Assembly: GCF_947166415.1 (NCBI RefSeq)
Contig: NZ_CAMVEE010000009.1
Span: 1-59,943 of the forward strand
Reading direction: 5' to 3'
Length of the DNA stretch: 59,943 bases
Source: an uncultured Methanobrevibacter sp.
GTDB taxonomy: Archaea; Methanobacteriota; Methanobacteria; Methanobacteriales; Methanobacteriaceae
A program made the translations under genes and the position numbers. Below the pieces are notes generated by a model. The model saw only the letters and a program-made list of their open reading frames with translations, was not told the DNA's origin and did not search any database. Positions within the stretch are counted from its first letter, which is position 1; each line of letters opens with the position of its first letter. Of the stretch, positions 35,681-43,635 are shown in pieces.

Positions 35681-36133
35681 ATGAAATTACGTAAGAAAAA
35701 AGACAAGAGAGTATTGAAATCGCCGAGAAGTGCGAATACTCGAAACAATAAAAGGATAAGGCGGAGAAACAGTAACCGTCCTCCTCAAAATAATCAAAGG
35801 TTTGTGAGAAACAGCAATCCTCGCAATAATGAAAGAATCAGAATGAGGAATGCTCCTAATGCTCCTAGAAAACAAAAGAAAGCTAGTAAAACTACTTTGA
35901 TTATCATGGTCATCGCTTTGATTGCATTTGTAGTCGGTGCGGGTGCCGGCATTTCATTGGCTCTTGGTGGTGGGGATGAACATGCCCCTCAGTTCGAAAA
36001 CGTCACTGTGGAAATGACCTCCAACTTAAGCGATGTTGATGAGGTATATTTCGACAGCAATGACAGTATAGATTTTAATGATGCTAATTATATTAGGCAG
36101 AATAACCTGACTAATTATTCTTTATCTTATTAA
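35681..36133 (+). CDS. Arg/Asn-rich membrane protein, uncharacterised
   Basis: The 150-residue protein has a strongly basic, Arg/Asn/Pro-rich N-terminal tail (residues 1-70, KDKRVLKSPRSANTRNNK type), one membrane helix at about 73-95 (TLIIMVIALIAFVVGAGAG) and an acidic outer part rich in Asp/Asn. The tail is expected inside the cell and may bind nucleic acid or acidic lipids. I do not recognise a family. It lies between the cyclase-like gene and argJ and probably belongs to the same transcript. Confidence 0.6.
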   Translation: MKLRKKKDKRVLKSPRSANTRNNKRIRRRNSNRPPQNNQRFVRNSNPRNNERIRMRNAPNAPRKQKKASKTTLIIMVIALIAFVVGAGAGISLALGGGDEHAPQFENVTVEMTSNLSDVDEVYFDSNDSIDFNDANYIRQNNLTNYSLSY

Positions 36134-36151
36134 TGTATTTAAGTGAAATTT

Positions 36152-37375
36152 ATGAATTTTATTAGAGATCTTGATGGCGGATTTTCAGTCATAGAAAATG
36201 TGAAAGTGTCCGGAGCACGTGAAGGAAAATTTGGAGTAACAATCATTGTTTCCAAAAACAGTACAGCCTCTGCAGTCTTTACTTCAAATAAGGTAGTTGC
36301 GGCTCCTGTAAAATATACAAAAAATGCTATAAAAAATGGAATCATATCTGCTGTTTTTGTAAACAGTGGAAATGCAAACTGTTTTACAGGCGAACAAGGA
36401 TTCAAAGACTGCGAAACTTTGGTTGAATTGGTTTCCCGCGATTTGAAAATACCTAAGGATGAGATAGCTATTTCTTCAACTGGCGTAATTGGCCGTGAAA
36501 TGCCTATTGACATCATTTCCAAGGTTGCATATGAATCAATTTCCAAACTTGGAAACAAGCCTGAAAACTCACTTGCGGCCGCAAAAGCCATAATGACAAC
36601 AGATACATTTCCAAAGGAATGTGCATGTGAAGTTACACTGACAACCGGAGAAACTGTCAGAATAGCTGGAATTACTAAAGGAAGCGGTATGATTGCTCCT
36701 AATATGGGTACAATGCTGTCTTTCATAGTTAGTGATGCTGTTATTCCTTCAGAAGACATCAATAAGGCTTTGAAGAAGGCTGCTGACATCAGTTTCAACA
36801 TGATTGTCGTTGACGGCGATGAAAGTACAAACGATACCTGTCTTATGATGGCCAACGGCGCATCAGGCGTTGAAGTCGTGAAGGATGGAAATATCGACCC
36901 AAACTTCCAGGAAGCATTGAATTACCTATGTATTGATTTGGCTAAAAAGATGGCTCGTGATGGTGAAGGCGCAACAAAGTTCATTGAAGCAAATGTATGT
37001 GGCGCTTCCAGTTTTGAGGATGCAAAACTCGCAGCAAAATCCATCATTTCATCAAGCTTATTCAAGTCAGCGGTATTTGGAGGAGACCCTAATTGGGGAA
37101 GAATAGTCTCAGCTATCGGATATTCCGGCTGTGATTTGAATCCGGATATAGTCACAATTGCTATTGCAGATGACCAGGATGATGTGGACCTCGTAAGAAA
37201 AGGAGAGATATTGGCATTTGAAAATACTCCATATCTTGAAAGGGCTGAAAAGATCATGCAGTCCAAAAATGTCACAGTAAATATTGACATGGGTCTGGGC
37301 GATGGCGAAGCCACTGCGTGGGGTTGTGATTTGACTTACGATTATGTTAAAATCAATGCTGAATACACTACTTAA
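36152..37375 (+). CDS. argJ: Glutamate N-acetyltransferase (ArgJ)
   Basis: ArgJ (407 residues) moves the acetyl group from N-acetylornithine to glutamate, recycling it in arginine synthesis; some forms also use acetyl-CoA. The precursor self-cleaves before the Thr of GTMLSFIVSD (family: ATMLxF), giving two subunits. Other motifs: DGGFSVIENVKVSGAREGKFG, SGNANCFTGEQGF and WGRIVSAIGYSG. A frame three codons longer begins at GTG 36143, but ATG 36152 fits AAGTGA spacing better. It follows the small membrane protein by 18 bases; argB is elsewhere in the window (50163). Confidence 0.92.
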   Translation: MNFIRDLDGGFSVIENVKVSGAREGKFGVTIIVSKNSTASAVFTSNKVVAAPVKYTKNAIKNGIISAVFVNSGNANCFTGEQGFKDCETLVELVSRDLKIPKDEIAISSTGVIGREMPIDIISKVAYESISKLGNKPENSLAAAKAIMTTDTFPKECACEVTLTTGETVRIAGITKGSGMIAPNMGTMLSFIVSDAVIPSEDINKALKKAADISFNMIVVDGDESTNDTCLMMANGASGVEVVKDGNIDPNFQEALNYLCIDLAKKMARDGEGATKFIEANVCGASSFEDAKLAAKSIISSSLFKSAVFGGDPNWGRIVSAIGYSGCDLNPDIVTIAIADDQDDVDLVRKGEILAFENTPYLERAEKIMQSKNVTVNIDMGLGDGEATAWGCDLTYDYVKINAEYTT

Positions 37376-37412
37376 AGAAACCTTTAAATATATTGAAAAC
37401 AAATATTTTTAT

Positions 37413-37462
37413 GTTATATATAATTCTGATTTTATGATGATTGATTTTTAGGAGGGTAGATT
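37413..37462 (+). promoter_or_regulatory. Strong promoter and ribosome site of the 34-residue basic gene
   Basis: TTATATATAA near 37413-37422 is a strong TATA box and GGAGGGT (37451-37457) a strong ribosome site, six bases before the ATG at 37463. Confidence 0.5.
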
Positions 37463-37567
37463 ATGGCAAAAGTTAAAGGAACTAACAAAAGAACCAGACA
37501 AAAAAGAAGTTATACCAAACCTGGTAGTAAAAGAGGAAGGGGAGTAAAACAAACCTGGAAAAAATAA
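37463..37567 (+). CDS. 34-residue Lys/Arg-rich basic protein
   Basis: This gene is too short for most annotation pipelines. ATG 37463 after GGAGGGT encodes 34 residues, about half Lys/Arg (MAKVKGTNKRTRQKRSYTK at the start, then GSKRGRGVKQTWKK), and ends in TAA. Composition is like small ribosomal or nucleic-acid-binding proteins; I cannot name it. The strong promoter and ribosome site argue for high expression. T-rich DNA follows the stop. Confidence 0.65.
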   Translation: MAKVKGTNKRTRQKRSYTKPGSKRGRGVKQTWKK

Positions 37568-37682
37568 TCCTCTTATAACTTTTTTTTATTTATTTTAGCT
37601 GTTTTTTTGATGTTGTGAATTAGGCATCATATTGAAAATCATTATATACTATTTTTTAAAGATAATTATCTAGGTGATAATT

Positions 37683-38273
37683 ATGAACGGGCACAGGGCT
37701 CACGGTTTTTCTAGCGTGCATTTTTTGGATTCCGATGAAATCATATCCGAGCTAAACCTTAAGGGCAATGAAGTTTTTATGGATGCCGGATGCGGTGACG
37801 GTCACATTGCAATCAAGGTCGTAGAAGAATACCTTCCGAATGGTGCTGTCTATGCTGTAGATGCTTATGATGCTTCCATTGAAGATATGGAAACATATAA
37901 AAAAGAAAACAATATTGAAAACCTGTTCAATATTGAAGCGGACATTACAAAAGGCATTCCTGGCGTTGAGGACGAATCCATCGATGTTGTTTTGATGGTA
38001 AACGTATTTCACGGATTCAAGGCATCAAGAACAATGGATGAAGCTATTGATGAATTTGCAAGAATTATCAAATCCGATGGTAAAATAGCCATCATGGATT
38101 ACAAGGCATGGGAAGTTCCAAAGGGACCGCCAACAGCTTTCAGAAGCACTCCTCAGGAATTAGAGGAGATTTTTGCAAATCATAGCCTTAGAATGACATA
38201 TTTGAATGAAGAAATTGGTGAAGATATTCCTCAAGGCAAATCTCACTATTTCATAGTATTTCAAAAAGAATAA
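37683..38273 (+). CDS. Class I SAM-dependent methyltransferase, copy 1
   Basis: The 196-residue enzyme has a Rossmann methyltransferase fold: motif I is FMDAGCGDGHIAIKV, then YAVDAYDASIEDM (motif II acidic end) and VVLMVNVFHGF (motif IV). It is a close homologue of the next gene. Substrate is unknown; a metabolite or cofactor is likelier than RNA. A GTG at 37674 is inside the ribosome site GGTGAT; ATG 37683 is used. The promoter stretch ATTATATACTATTTTTTAAA (from 37641) is also found before copy 2. Confidence 0.82.
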   Translation: MNGHRAHGFSSVHFLDSDEIISELNLKGNEVFMDAGCGDGHIAIKVVEEYLPNGAVYAVDAYDASIEDMETYKKENNIENLFNIEADITKGIPGVEDESIDVVLMVNVFHGFKASRTMDEAIDEFARIIKSDGKIAIMDYKAWEVPKGPPTAFRSTPQELEEIFANHSLRMTYLNEEIGEDIPQGKSHYFIVFQKE

Positions 38274-38282
38274 TTTCAATTG

Positions 38283-38318
38283 TGGAAGTTGCAACGCTTC
38301 CTAAACTTTTTTTTAAAA
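38283..38318 (+). terminator. Terminator between the two methyltransferase genes
   Basis: GGAAG (38284-38288) pairs with CTTCC (38297-38301), followed by a T-run (38307-38314). Confidence 0.45.
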
Positions 38319-38371
38319 ATTATTATATACTATTTTTTAAAGATTATTATTAATGAAAATTTGGTGATATT

Positions 38372-38959
38372 ATGGAGCATAAGCATCATGCAAAATCAAG
38401 TCTAATGTTTATGGGTTCTGAAGAAATTCTTGATGAACTGAATCTTAAGGGCGATGAGGCTTTTATGGATGCCGGATGCGGTGACGGCCACATTGCAATT
38501 AAAGCAATCGAGGAATATCTTCCTGACGGTTTTGTTTATGCAGTGGACAATTATGATCCTTCAATTGAGGAACTTCAGGCATATAAAAAGGAAAATGGGC
38601 TTGAAAATTTCGAAGTCATTAAAGCGGACATTACCGCAGACATTGTTCAAATAGGGGACGATTCAATAGATATGGTGTTCATGTTCAATGTTGTCCACGG
38701 ATTCAAGTCATCAGACAAAATGGAAGAAGTAATAGAAAGTCTGATGAGGATTATTAAGAAGGGAGGCAAAATCGCCATTGTCGAGTTCAATCCTGTTGAT
38801 TGGCCAATCGGACCGCCAATAGAAATAAAATATGCTCCAGATGAATTGGAAGGAATCTTCAATAGGTTCGATTTCGATAAAGTTTATTTGAATGACAATA
38901 TTGGCCAGGATGGCCCCAATGGCAAGTCCCATTATGTGATAATTTTTGAAAAGAGGTAA
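38372..38959 (+). CDS. Class I SAM-dependent methyltransferase, copy 2
   Basis: This 195-residue enzyme is a tandem paralogue of the previous gene: FMDAGCGDGHIAIKA, YAVDNYDPSIEEL and FMFNVVHGFKSS, with the same C-terminal QGKSHY/NGKSHY ending. About half the residues are the same by eye. Its own promoter is the same 23-base stretch (38322-38344). It ends only 1 base before the tarI start, so it may be co-transcribed with tarIJ and take a substrate linked to ribitol (inference). N-terminus has MEHKHHAKSSLMFMG. Confidence 0.82.
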   Translation: MEHKHHAKSSLMFMGSEEILDELNLKGDEAFMDAGCGDGHIAIKAIEEYLPDGFVYAVDNYDPSIEELQAYKKENGLENFEVIKADITADIVQIGDDSIDMVFMFNVVHGFKSSDKMEEVIESLMRIIKKGGKIAIVEFNPVDWPIGPPIEIKYAPDELEGIFNRFDFDKVYLNDNIGQDGPNGKSHYVIIFEKR

Positions 38960-38960
38960 T

Positions 38961-39674
38961 ATGATGATTTTTGCAGCGATACTGGCAGGAGGAATTGGAT
39001 CAAGAATGGGTGGAACAGACACTCCAAAGCAGTTCCTGACCCTTGGAGACAAACCTGTCATAATCCACACAATTGAAAAGTTTGTAATAAATTCAAATAT
39101 TGACAAGATAATCGTTTTAACTCCTGAAAACTATATAACTCATACAATTCATTTGATTGAGAAACATATTCCAAAAAACGACAATATCATAGTTATAGAG
39201 GGTGGAGAAACCAGAAACGATACTCTGATGAACAGTATAATTTATATTGAAGAGAATTTTGGAATAGATGACGATTCAATAATTCTCACCCATGATTCAG
39301 TCAGGCCGTTTGTAACCCACAGAATCATTGAAGACAACATTGAAGCTGCAAAAAGATATGGCGCATGCGATACAGTCATTCCGGCTACTGACACCATCGT
39401 TGAAAGCATCAATGGGACAACCATTGAAAGCATCCCTGTGAGGGATTATTATTACCAAGGCCAAACTCCACAGAGCTTCAATATAAAGAAACTTTTTAAC
39501 CTAATCAACAGTTTGACTGAAGAGGAATCCAACATACTTACAGATGCATGCAAAATATTCACCCTTAAAGATGAAGATGTATATCTAGTCGATGGTGAAG
39601 TGTCAAATATCAAGATTACATACCCGTATGATTTGAAATTAGCCAATACAATACTTGAGGATGGAAATGATTAA
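38961..39674 (+). CDS. tarI: Ribitol-5-phosphate cytidylyltransferase (TarI/IspD family)
   Basis: The 237-residue enzyme activates ribitol 5-phosphate to CDP-ribitol. It has the nucleotidyltransferase core IFAAILAGGIGSRMG, the CTP-binding Lys in DTPKQFLTLGDKPVI, EGGETRNDTLMNSI, LTHDSVRPFVTHRIIEDN and YYQGQTPQSF near residue 170. Archaea lack the IspD pathway, so a TarI role with the neighbouring TarJ is much more likely. GAGGT sits four bases before the ATG and overlaps the upstream methyltransferase stop. It overlaps tarJ at its end. Confidence 0.85.
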   Translation: MMIFAAILAGGIGSRMGGTDTPKQFLTLGDKPVIIHTIEKFVINSNIDKIIVLTPENYITHTIHLIEKHIPKNDNIIVIEGGETRNDTLMNSIIYIEENFGIDDDSIILTHDSVRPFVTHRIIEDNIEAAKRYGACDTVIPATDTIVESINGTTIESIPVRDYYYQGQTPQSFNIKKLFNLINSLTEEESNILTDACKIFTLKDEDVYLVDGEVSNIKITYPYDLKLANTILEDGND

Positions 39675-40680
39675 CATTGTTTACAGGCTTCAGAGGCCTA
39701 AATTTTTTGAAGAAGCGATTGATGAAATTGAGTTGGAAGGAGTGGTTGTAAGGCCGACCCATCTTTCAATTTGTCAAGCGGACCAAAGATACTATCAGGG
39801 CTCTAGGCCAGCAGAGATTTTGGATAAGAAACTGCCGATGGCACTGATTCATGAAGGAATAGGTGAAGTCGTGTTTGATGATTCCGGTGAGTTCAAGGCC
39901 GGCGACAAGGTAGTTATGATTCCAAACACTCCATGTGGAGATGATGTATGCAGAGCAAATTATTCTTATAATTCCAAATTCAGGGGAAGCGGATTTGACG
40001 GGTTCACCTCTGATTTGATTTGCTTGCCGCAGGACCGGGTTGTTAAAATTCCGGATGAATTCAATTTGAACGTATCAGCATTCATAGAATTGATTTCAGT
40101 AGCTTATCAAGGAATTTCAAAGTTCAGCGAGATTGCAATAACTCCAAAAGACTGTTTAGGCATATGGGGTGACGGTAATCTGGGATTCATCACAGCTTTA
40201 TTATTGAAAGAGCTGTTTCCTGATTCAAAGGTAATTGTATTTGGAAAACATCAGGACAATCTGGAGTTGTTTTCCTTTGCTGATGAAACCTACAGGATTC
40301 ATGATGTTAAGGGCATTGCAATTGACCATGCATTTGAATGCGTTGGCTCAAGCGCATCCCAAACTGCCATTGACCAGATAATTGATTTGATAAACCCTCA
40401 AGGCACAATAAATCTGTTTGGAGTAAGTGAATATCCAATACCTATTAATACCCGTATGGTTTTGGAAAAAGGATTGACCATTCAGGGAAATAGCAGATCT
40501 GAAAGGGAAGATTTCATTGGAGTTGTTGAAACTCTCAAAGGAAATCCTCAGCTATTCGAATATTTGGAAAAGCTGATTACCAATATTTGTGAAATAACCT
40601 CTTTGGATGATTTAAAGGAAGCATTTGACAGGGATTACATTTCCAAATTCGGCAAGACAATCCTGAAATGGAACAAGTAA
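39667..40680 (+). CDS. tarJ: Ribulose-5-phosphate reductase (TarJ)
   Basis: The 337-residue medium-chain dehydrogenase reduces ribulose 5-phosphate to ribitol 5-phosphate with NADPH, feeding TarI. Family features: RLQRPKFFEEAIDEIELEG start, PTHLSICQADQRYYQG (the first zinc-site Cys), LIHEGIGEVV, and the nucleotide-binding LGIWGDGNLGFITALLL. Upstream TTG/ATG starts at 39655/39661 exist, but ATG 39667 has GAGG six bases before it. It overlaps tarI by 8 bases, a translationally coupled pair. In bacteria TarIJ makes CDP-ribitol for teichoic acids; Methanobrevibacter has pseudomurein walls, so the use is unknown here. Confidence 0.85.
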   Translation: MINIVYRLQRPKFFEEAIDEIELEGVVVRPTHLSICQADQRYYQGSRPAEILDKKLPMALIHEGIGEVVFDDSGEFKAGDKVVMIPNTPCGDDVCRANYSYNSKFRGSGFDGFTSDLICLPQDRVVKIPDEFNLNVSAFIELISVAYQGISKFSEIAITPKDCLGIWGDGNLGFITALLLKELFPDSKVIVFGKHQDNLELFSFADETYRIHDVKGIAIDHAFECVGSSASQTAIDQIIDLINPQGTINLFGVSEYPIPINTRMVLEKGLTIQGNSRSEREDFIGVVETLKGNPQLFEYLEKLITNICEITSLDDLKEAFDRDYISKFGKTILKWNK

Positions 40681-40683
40681 TCA

Positions 40684-41205
40684 TTATCCTATCTGATTGA
40701 TTATCTTGAAATATTCCTTTCTGAAGTAATTCCTTTCTTCTTTTTTACACATTACCGGAAGCAGGGACAGCGCATGCAAATCATCGCCGTCAAGCATTTC
40801 ACCAGATGAAACCTTTTGTTTTATTCCATCAAGGATTATATGGCAGGGATCTTCTCCTATTTTAGCTAATTTGATTGTAAAATTAGCTTCTGATTTTATT
40901 TCACATTCCTTTACAAGCACTTTGATGTCATCAGGACAGATGATGTATACCGAAACCTCTTTTTCATATTTGCAGTAGAGATGCTCTGCAAATTCAACAT
41001 ATTTTATGAGTTCATCTTCATCAAAATCGGTCATCTGGAATTCCAAATCGATAAAGTCTCCGTCTTCTGTTTTAAAGAGGTCTCCTCCCTGGTGGATGCC
41101 TTCGTCAATTTCGATGTCATTTTTTACTTCGCATTGTATTTTTCTTTTGTCATTGAAAGTATTTTTAATGACTCCAATTCTTGTTTTAAAATCTTTTTCA
41201 TTCAT
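40684..41205 (-). CDS. PD-(D/E)XK nuclease-like protein (Rpn/transposase-like)
   Basis: The 173-residue protein has DGDFIDLEFQMTDF (Asp53, Glu55, Gln57; the E-x-Q form of the PD-(D/E)XK site), followed by a helix and a strand-like VSVYIICPDDIKVL. That resembles Rpn/DUF4351-type nuclease-like proteins found with mobile elements. Its C-terminus is helical and ends next to the convergent tarJ (3 bases apart). A pair of TGTACA sites lies just upstream. Whether it is an active nuclease is unclear. Confidence 0.62.
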   Translation of the reverse strand: MNEKDFKTRIGVIKNTFNDKRKIQCEVKNDIEIDEGIHQGGDLFKTEDGDFIDLEFQMTDFDEDELIKYVEFAEHLYCKYEKEVSVYIICPDDIKVLVKECEIKSEANFTIKLAKIGEDPCHIILDGIKQKVSSGEMLDGDDLHALSLLPVMCKKEERNYFRKEYFKIINQIG

Positions 41206-41215
41206 ATTTTTAGCC

Positions 41216-41244
41216 TGTACATTTTATTGTACACTAATATATGA
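41216..41244 (-). promoter_or_regulatory. TGTACA pair at the promoter of the 40684 gene
   Basis: TGTACA occurs at 41216-41221 and 41228-41233, six bases apart, between a minus-strand TATA element (CATATATTAG, about 41234-41244) and the gene start at 41205, a repressor-type position. Confidence 0.4.
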
Positions 41245-41333
41245 ATTGCAAGTTTATAAATTTGTAAGTTGTTTTTTAAAGCAATTTAACAAGTTTTAAA
41301 CAATTTTAAAGTCATGTAATAAAAATAAAAAAG

Positions 41334-41357
41334 ATTAAGAGCAATATTGCCCTTAAT
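41334..41357. terminator. Hairpin at the end of the MATE gene
   Basis: Near-perfect inverted repeat (ATTAAG, GCAATATTGC core, CTTAAT) overlaps the MATE stop and faces an AT-rich spacer. Confidence 0.4.
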
Positions 41358-42717
41358 TTCCGAATTTTGCTCTGGTTCTTCTGATTTCGTATCTTGCGAA
41401 TAGGAAGTTGATAACGCTAGCTATTGACCTTCCGACACATAATCCAATCCAGATTCCTACAAGGCCTAAATTGAAAATGAATACGAGCGCATAGATTAAA
41501 GGAACTACAAATATTATTTCCCTTAAAATTGTAAACATCAGGCTGTATATTCCTTTACCGATTCCCTGATACAGGAAGCTGGATGGTATTCCGATACCTG
41601 TCAAAATCAGGCATGGGCAGACCAGTTGCAGATATTCTGCGATTCCCGGAACAAGGTTTGCTGTTTCGGGTGTGTATGCGAATAATGTTGCTAGCGGTGT
41701 TGCAAAGATAATCAAAATCAGTGTGATTACGGTTCCTAAGCCTAAACCTAATTTGACACCATATATGTGGGTTCTTGAAAGATAATCTCCATTTCTAGCA
41801 CCGAATGCACTTCCAGATACTGCAATCACCGCAGACCCGATGGATGTAAGGGGCATTATGGCAAAGAGGTACAGCCTTTGGCCTGAAGTGAATGTTGCGA
41901 TTCCATAATCTCCTCCGACGATTGAAATCACAATAAGATAAATTGACATTGCGATTGCCATAATCAGCATGTCCAGTGCAGATGGAATTCCAACTTTGAG
42001 AATGTCCTTTGTTAATTTGGAGTCAAATTTGAAGTTTTTAAGACTGACGTCAATATATGTGTCTTTTTTAATCAAAATCCAGTACAGGATTATTGTAGCG
42101 GATATGGCTGAACTGACGACTGTTGCAAGGGATGCGCCTGCTGAACCGAAACCCATTGTGTAAATGAATATCGGATCCAGTGATGCATTCAGAATCACTG
42201 AAGCAACCACAACATACATTGCACGTTTCATATCCCCTTCACCACGGAGGATTCCACTGCATCCATTTCCAAACATCAAAGCAACCATACCTAAAAACAA
42301 AGGTGTCGCATAGGCAACAGCTTCCTTCAATGTCGGTCCTGTTGCACCGTAGCTTCTAAGCAACGGTTCCTGTATTATGAGGAATATGATTGTCAATACG
42401 ATTGAAGCTATCAAGAAGATGAACAATGCTTGTGTTGCGGATTTGGTGGCCATTTCGCGATTTTTTGCACCAATGAATCTGGAAATGCTGCTTGTAGCGC
42501 CGTTTCCAAGCCCCACACTTGCTCCGTTCAGTATCATGAAGATAGGTGTTACAAATCCTATTCCGGCAATTGCCGTTGGTCCAAGTCCTGCTACCCAAAT
42601 GCCGTCTACAATATTGTACAGCGCCGTTAGAATCATTGAAATCATAATTGGAATAGCCAATTTCTTTACTGCCTTTTCAGGTTCTCCTCTCATTAATGCC
42701 ACATTTTTGTTTGCCAT
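41353..42717 (-). CDS. MATE-family efflux transporter
   Basis: The 454-residue membrane protein has about 12 helices in two halves, with MATE features: AIPIMISMILTALYNIVDGI in helix 1, GLGNGATSSISRFIGAKNRE after helix 2 and a matching motif in the second half. Such pumps export drugs or metabolites with Na+ or H+. A TTG two codons earlier is possible; ATG 42717 follows GAGGATTG. It lies directly downstream of a marR-like gene (2 bases), so the regulator most likely controls it. Confidence 0.88.
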   Translation of the reverse strand: MANKNVALMRGEPEKAVKKLAIPIMISMILTALYNIVDGIWVAGLGPTAIAGIGFVTPIFMILNGASVGLGNGATSSISRFIGAKNREMATKSATQALFIFLIASIVLTIIFLIIQEPLLRSYGATGPTLKEAVAYATPLFLGMVALMFGNGCSGILRGEGDMKRAMYVVVASVILNASLDPIFIYTMGFGSAGASLATVVSSAISATIILYWILIKKDTYIDVSLKNFKFDSKLTKDILKVGIPSALDMLIMAIAMSIYLIVISIVGGDYGIATFTSGQRLYLFAIMPLTSIGSAVIAVSGSAFGARNGDYLSRTHIYGVKLGLGLGTVITLILIIFATPLATLFAYTPETANLVPGIAEYLQLVCPCLILTGIGIPSSFLYQGIGKGIYSLMFTILREIIFVVPLIYALVFIFNLGLVGIWIGLCVGRSIASVINFLFARYEIRRTRAKFGN

Positions 42718-42719
42718 AT

Positions 42720-43181
42720 TCAATCCTCTTTAAGTAGTTCTTCGCTTCTTCTAGCTATTTTCTTCAATTGGTTTTTTGTGTTGTCGTCCAATTCATCAAT
42801 TCCGACACTTCTTTCCCATTCATTTAAATCTTCAATTAATAAAACAGCCAGTTTTTCTCCTTTTTTTGTTGTTTTCAGCATGTACTTTCTTCTGTTGTTT
42901 TCATCGATTATTCTTTCAACGTAATCATTGTCCTCTAACTTCCTTAGCGCTTTAGCTATTGTACCTTTGCTTTGGCCGAATATGCCTGCTAAATCATCCT
43001 GGGATAAATTTTTCTTTTTATGTATTTCCATCAAATAGCGACCTTCATGCACCATGTCAATGTGGTTAGGATTTTTCATGGTGTATCTTAATCTGTTTTT
43101 GGATATGTGGTGAATCAATGCAAAAAAGGGCATTGAATCAAATTTATCCGAATTTCCTTTTTCATTTTTCATAAGTTTCAT
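42720..43181 (-). CDS. MarR-family regulator
   Basis: The 153-residue winged-helix protein has a helix-turn-helix (LSQDDLAGIFGQSKGTIAKAL) and a wing (DDNDYVERIIDENNRRKYML) in MarR order, with helical dimer arms at both ends. It is translated together with the MATE pump and probably represses both from the twin palindromes upstream (43233-43262). The signal ligand is unknown. The ATG at 43181 has no good ribosome site; ATG three codons later is an alternative. Confidence 0.87.
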   Translation of the reverse strand: MKLMKNEKGNSDKFDSMPFFALIHHISKNRLRYTMKNPNHIDMVHEGRYLMEIHKKKNLSQDDLAGIFGQSKGTIAKALRKLEDNDYVERIIDENNRRKYMLKTTKKGEKLAVLLIEDLNEWERSVGIDELDDNTKNQLKKIARRSEELLKED

Positions 43182-43232
43182 CTAAATTGAGTTTTGCTTT
43201 AAAGGTATATTTTTTCTGGAAAGTATATAAAT

Positions 43233-43262
43233 GTTTCCTAGGAAACTGTTTATCGATAAACA
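43233..43262. promoter_or_regulatory. Two abutting perfect palindromes upstream of marR
   Basis: GTTTCCTAGGAAAC (43233-43246) is followed without a gap by TGTTTATCGATAAACA (43247-43262), both perfect. They lie about 50 bases upstream of marR, behind a minus-strand TATA (TTTATATACT, about 43222-43231), and about 50 upstream of the divergent 43309 gene, so they may control both. Confidence 0.6.
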
Positions 43263-43308
43263 ATTATCTTAAAATAGTTTATGATTTATAATATTAATTG
43301 GTGATATT

Positions 43309-43635
43309 GTGGATTATGAAGCAATCATTCGCGAAAAATTTCCCAAGTGTGAAGTTGAAGTGATAACTCCCGATGTCTTTGAACTGGAAAAGCTGGTGGA
43401 GTACATCACCGATGACATTGTCGTTTATAAACCTCATAATGTGATGTGCTACAGGCATATGATCAGGTTCCTGATGAATGTAGGTCAAAGAGGAAAAATC
43501 TATTATCTCGATGGATTTTCAGATGAGGAAATGAAGGTAATTCATGCGGGCCTTTTAAAGTTCACCTGGAAAAGCGATACAAAAATCAATCTGTTTAAAA
43601 ATTCCAATCCTGATAGGGACGTTTTGGGATTGTAA
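43309..43635 (+). CDS. Uncharacterised 108-residue protein divergent from marR
   Basis: I do not recognise this protein. It is mixed alpha/beta with no Cys cluster, signal or membrane helix (start MDYEAIIREKFPKCEVEVI; middle YKPHNVMCYRHMIRFLMNVG). The GTG start follows GGTGAT at good spacing. Its position across from marR with the palindromes between suggests shared control. Confidence 0.6.
   Translation: MDYEAIIREKFPKCEVEVITPDVFELEKLVEYITDDIVVYKPHNVMCYRHMIRFLMNVGQRGKIYYLDGFSDEEMKVIHAGLLKFTWKSDTKINLFKNSNPDRDVLGL

Noticed and set aside
36139..36855. 238-residue minus-strand frame under argJ
   Set aside because: argJ is certain from its motifs; this is the antisense shadow caused by codon bias.
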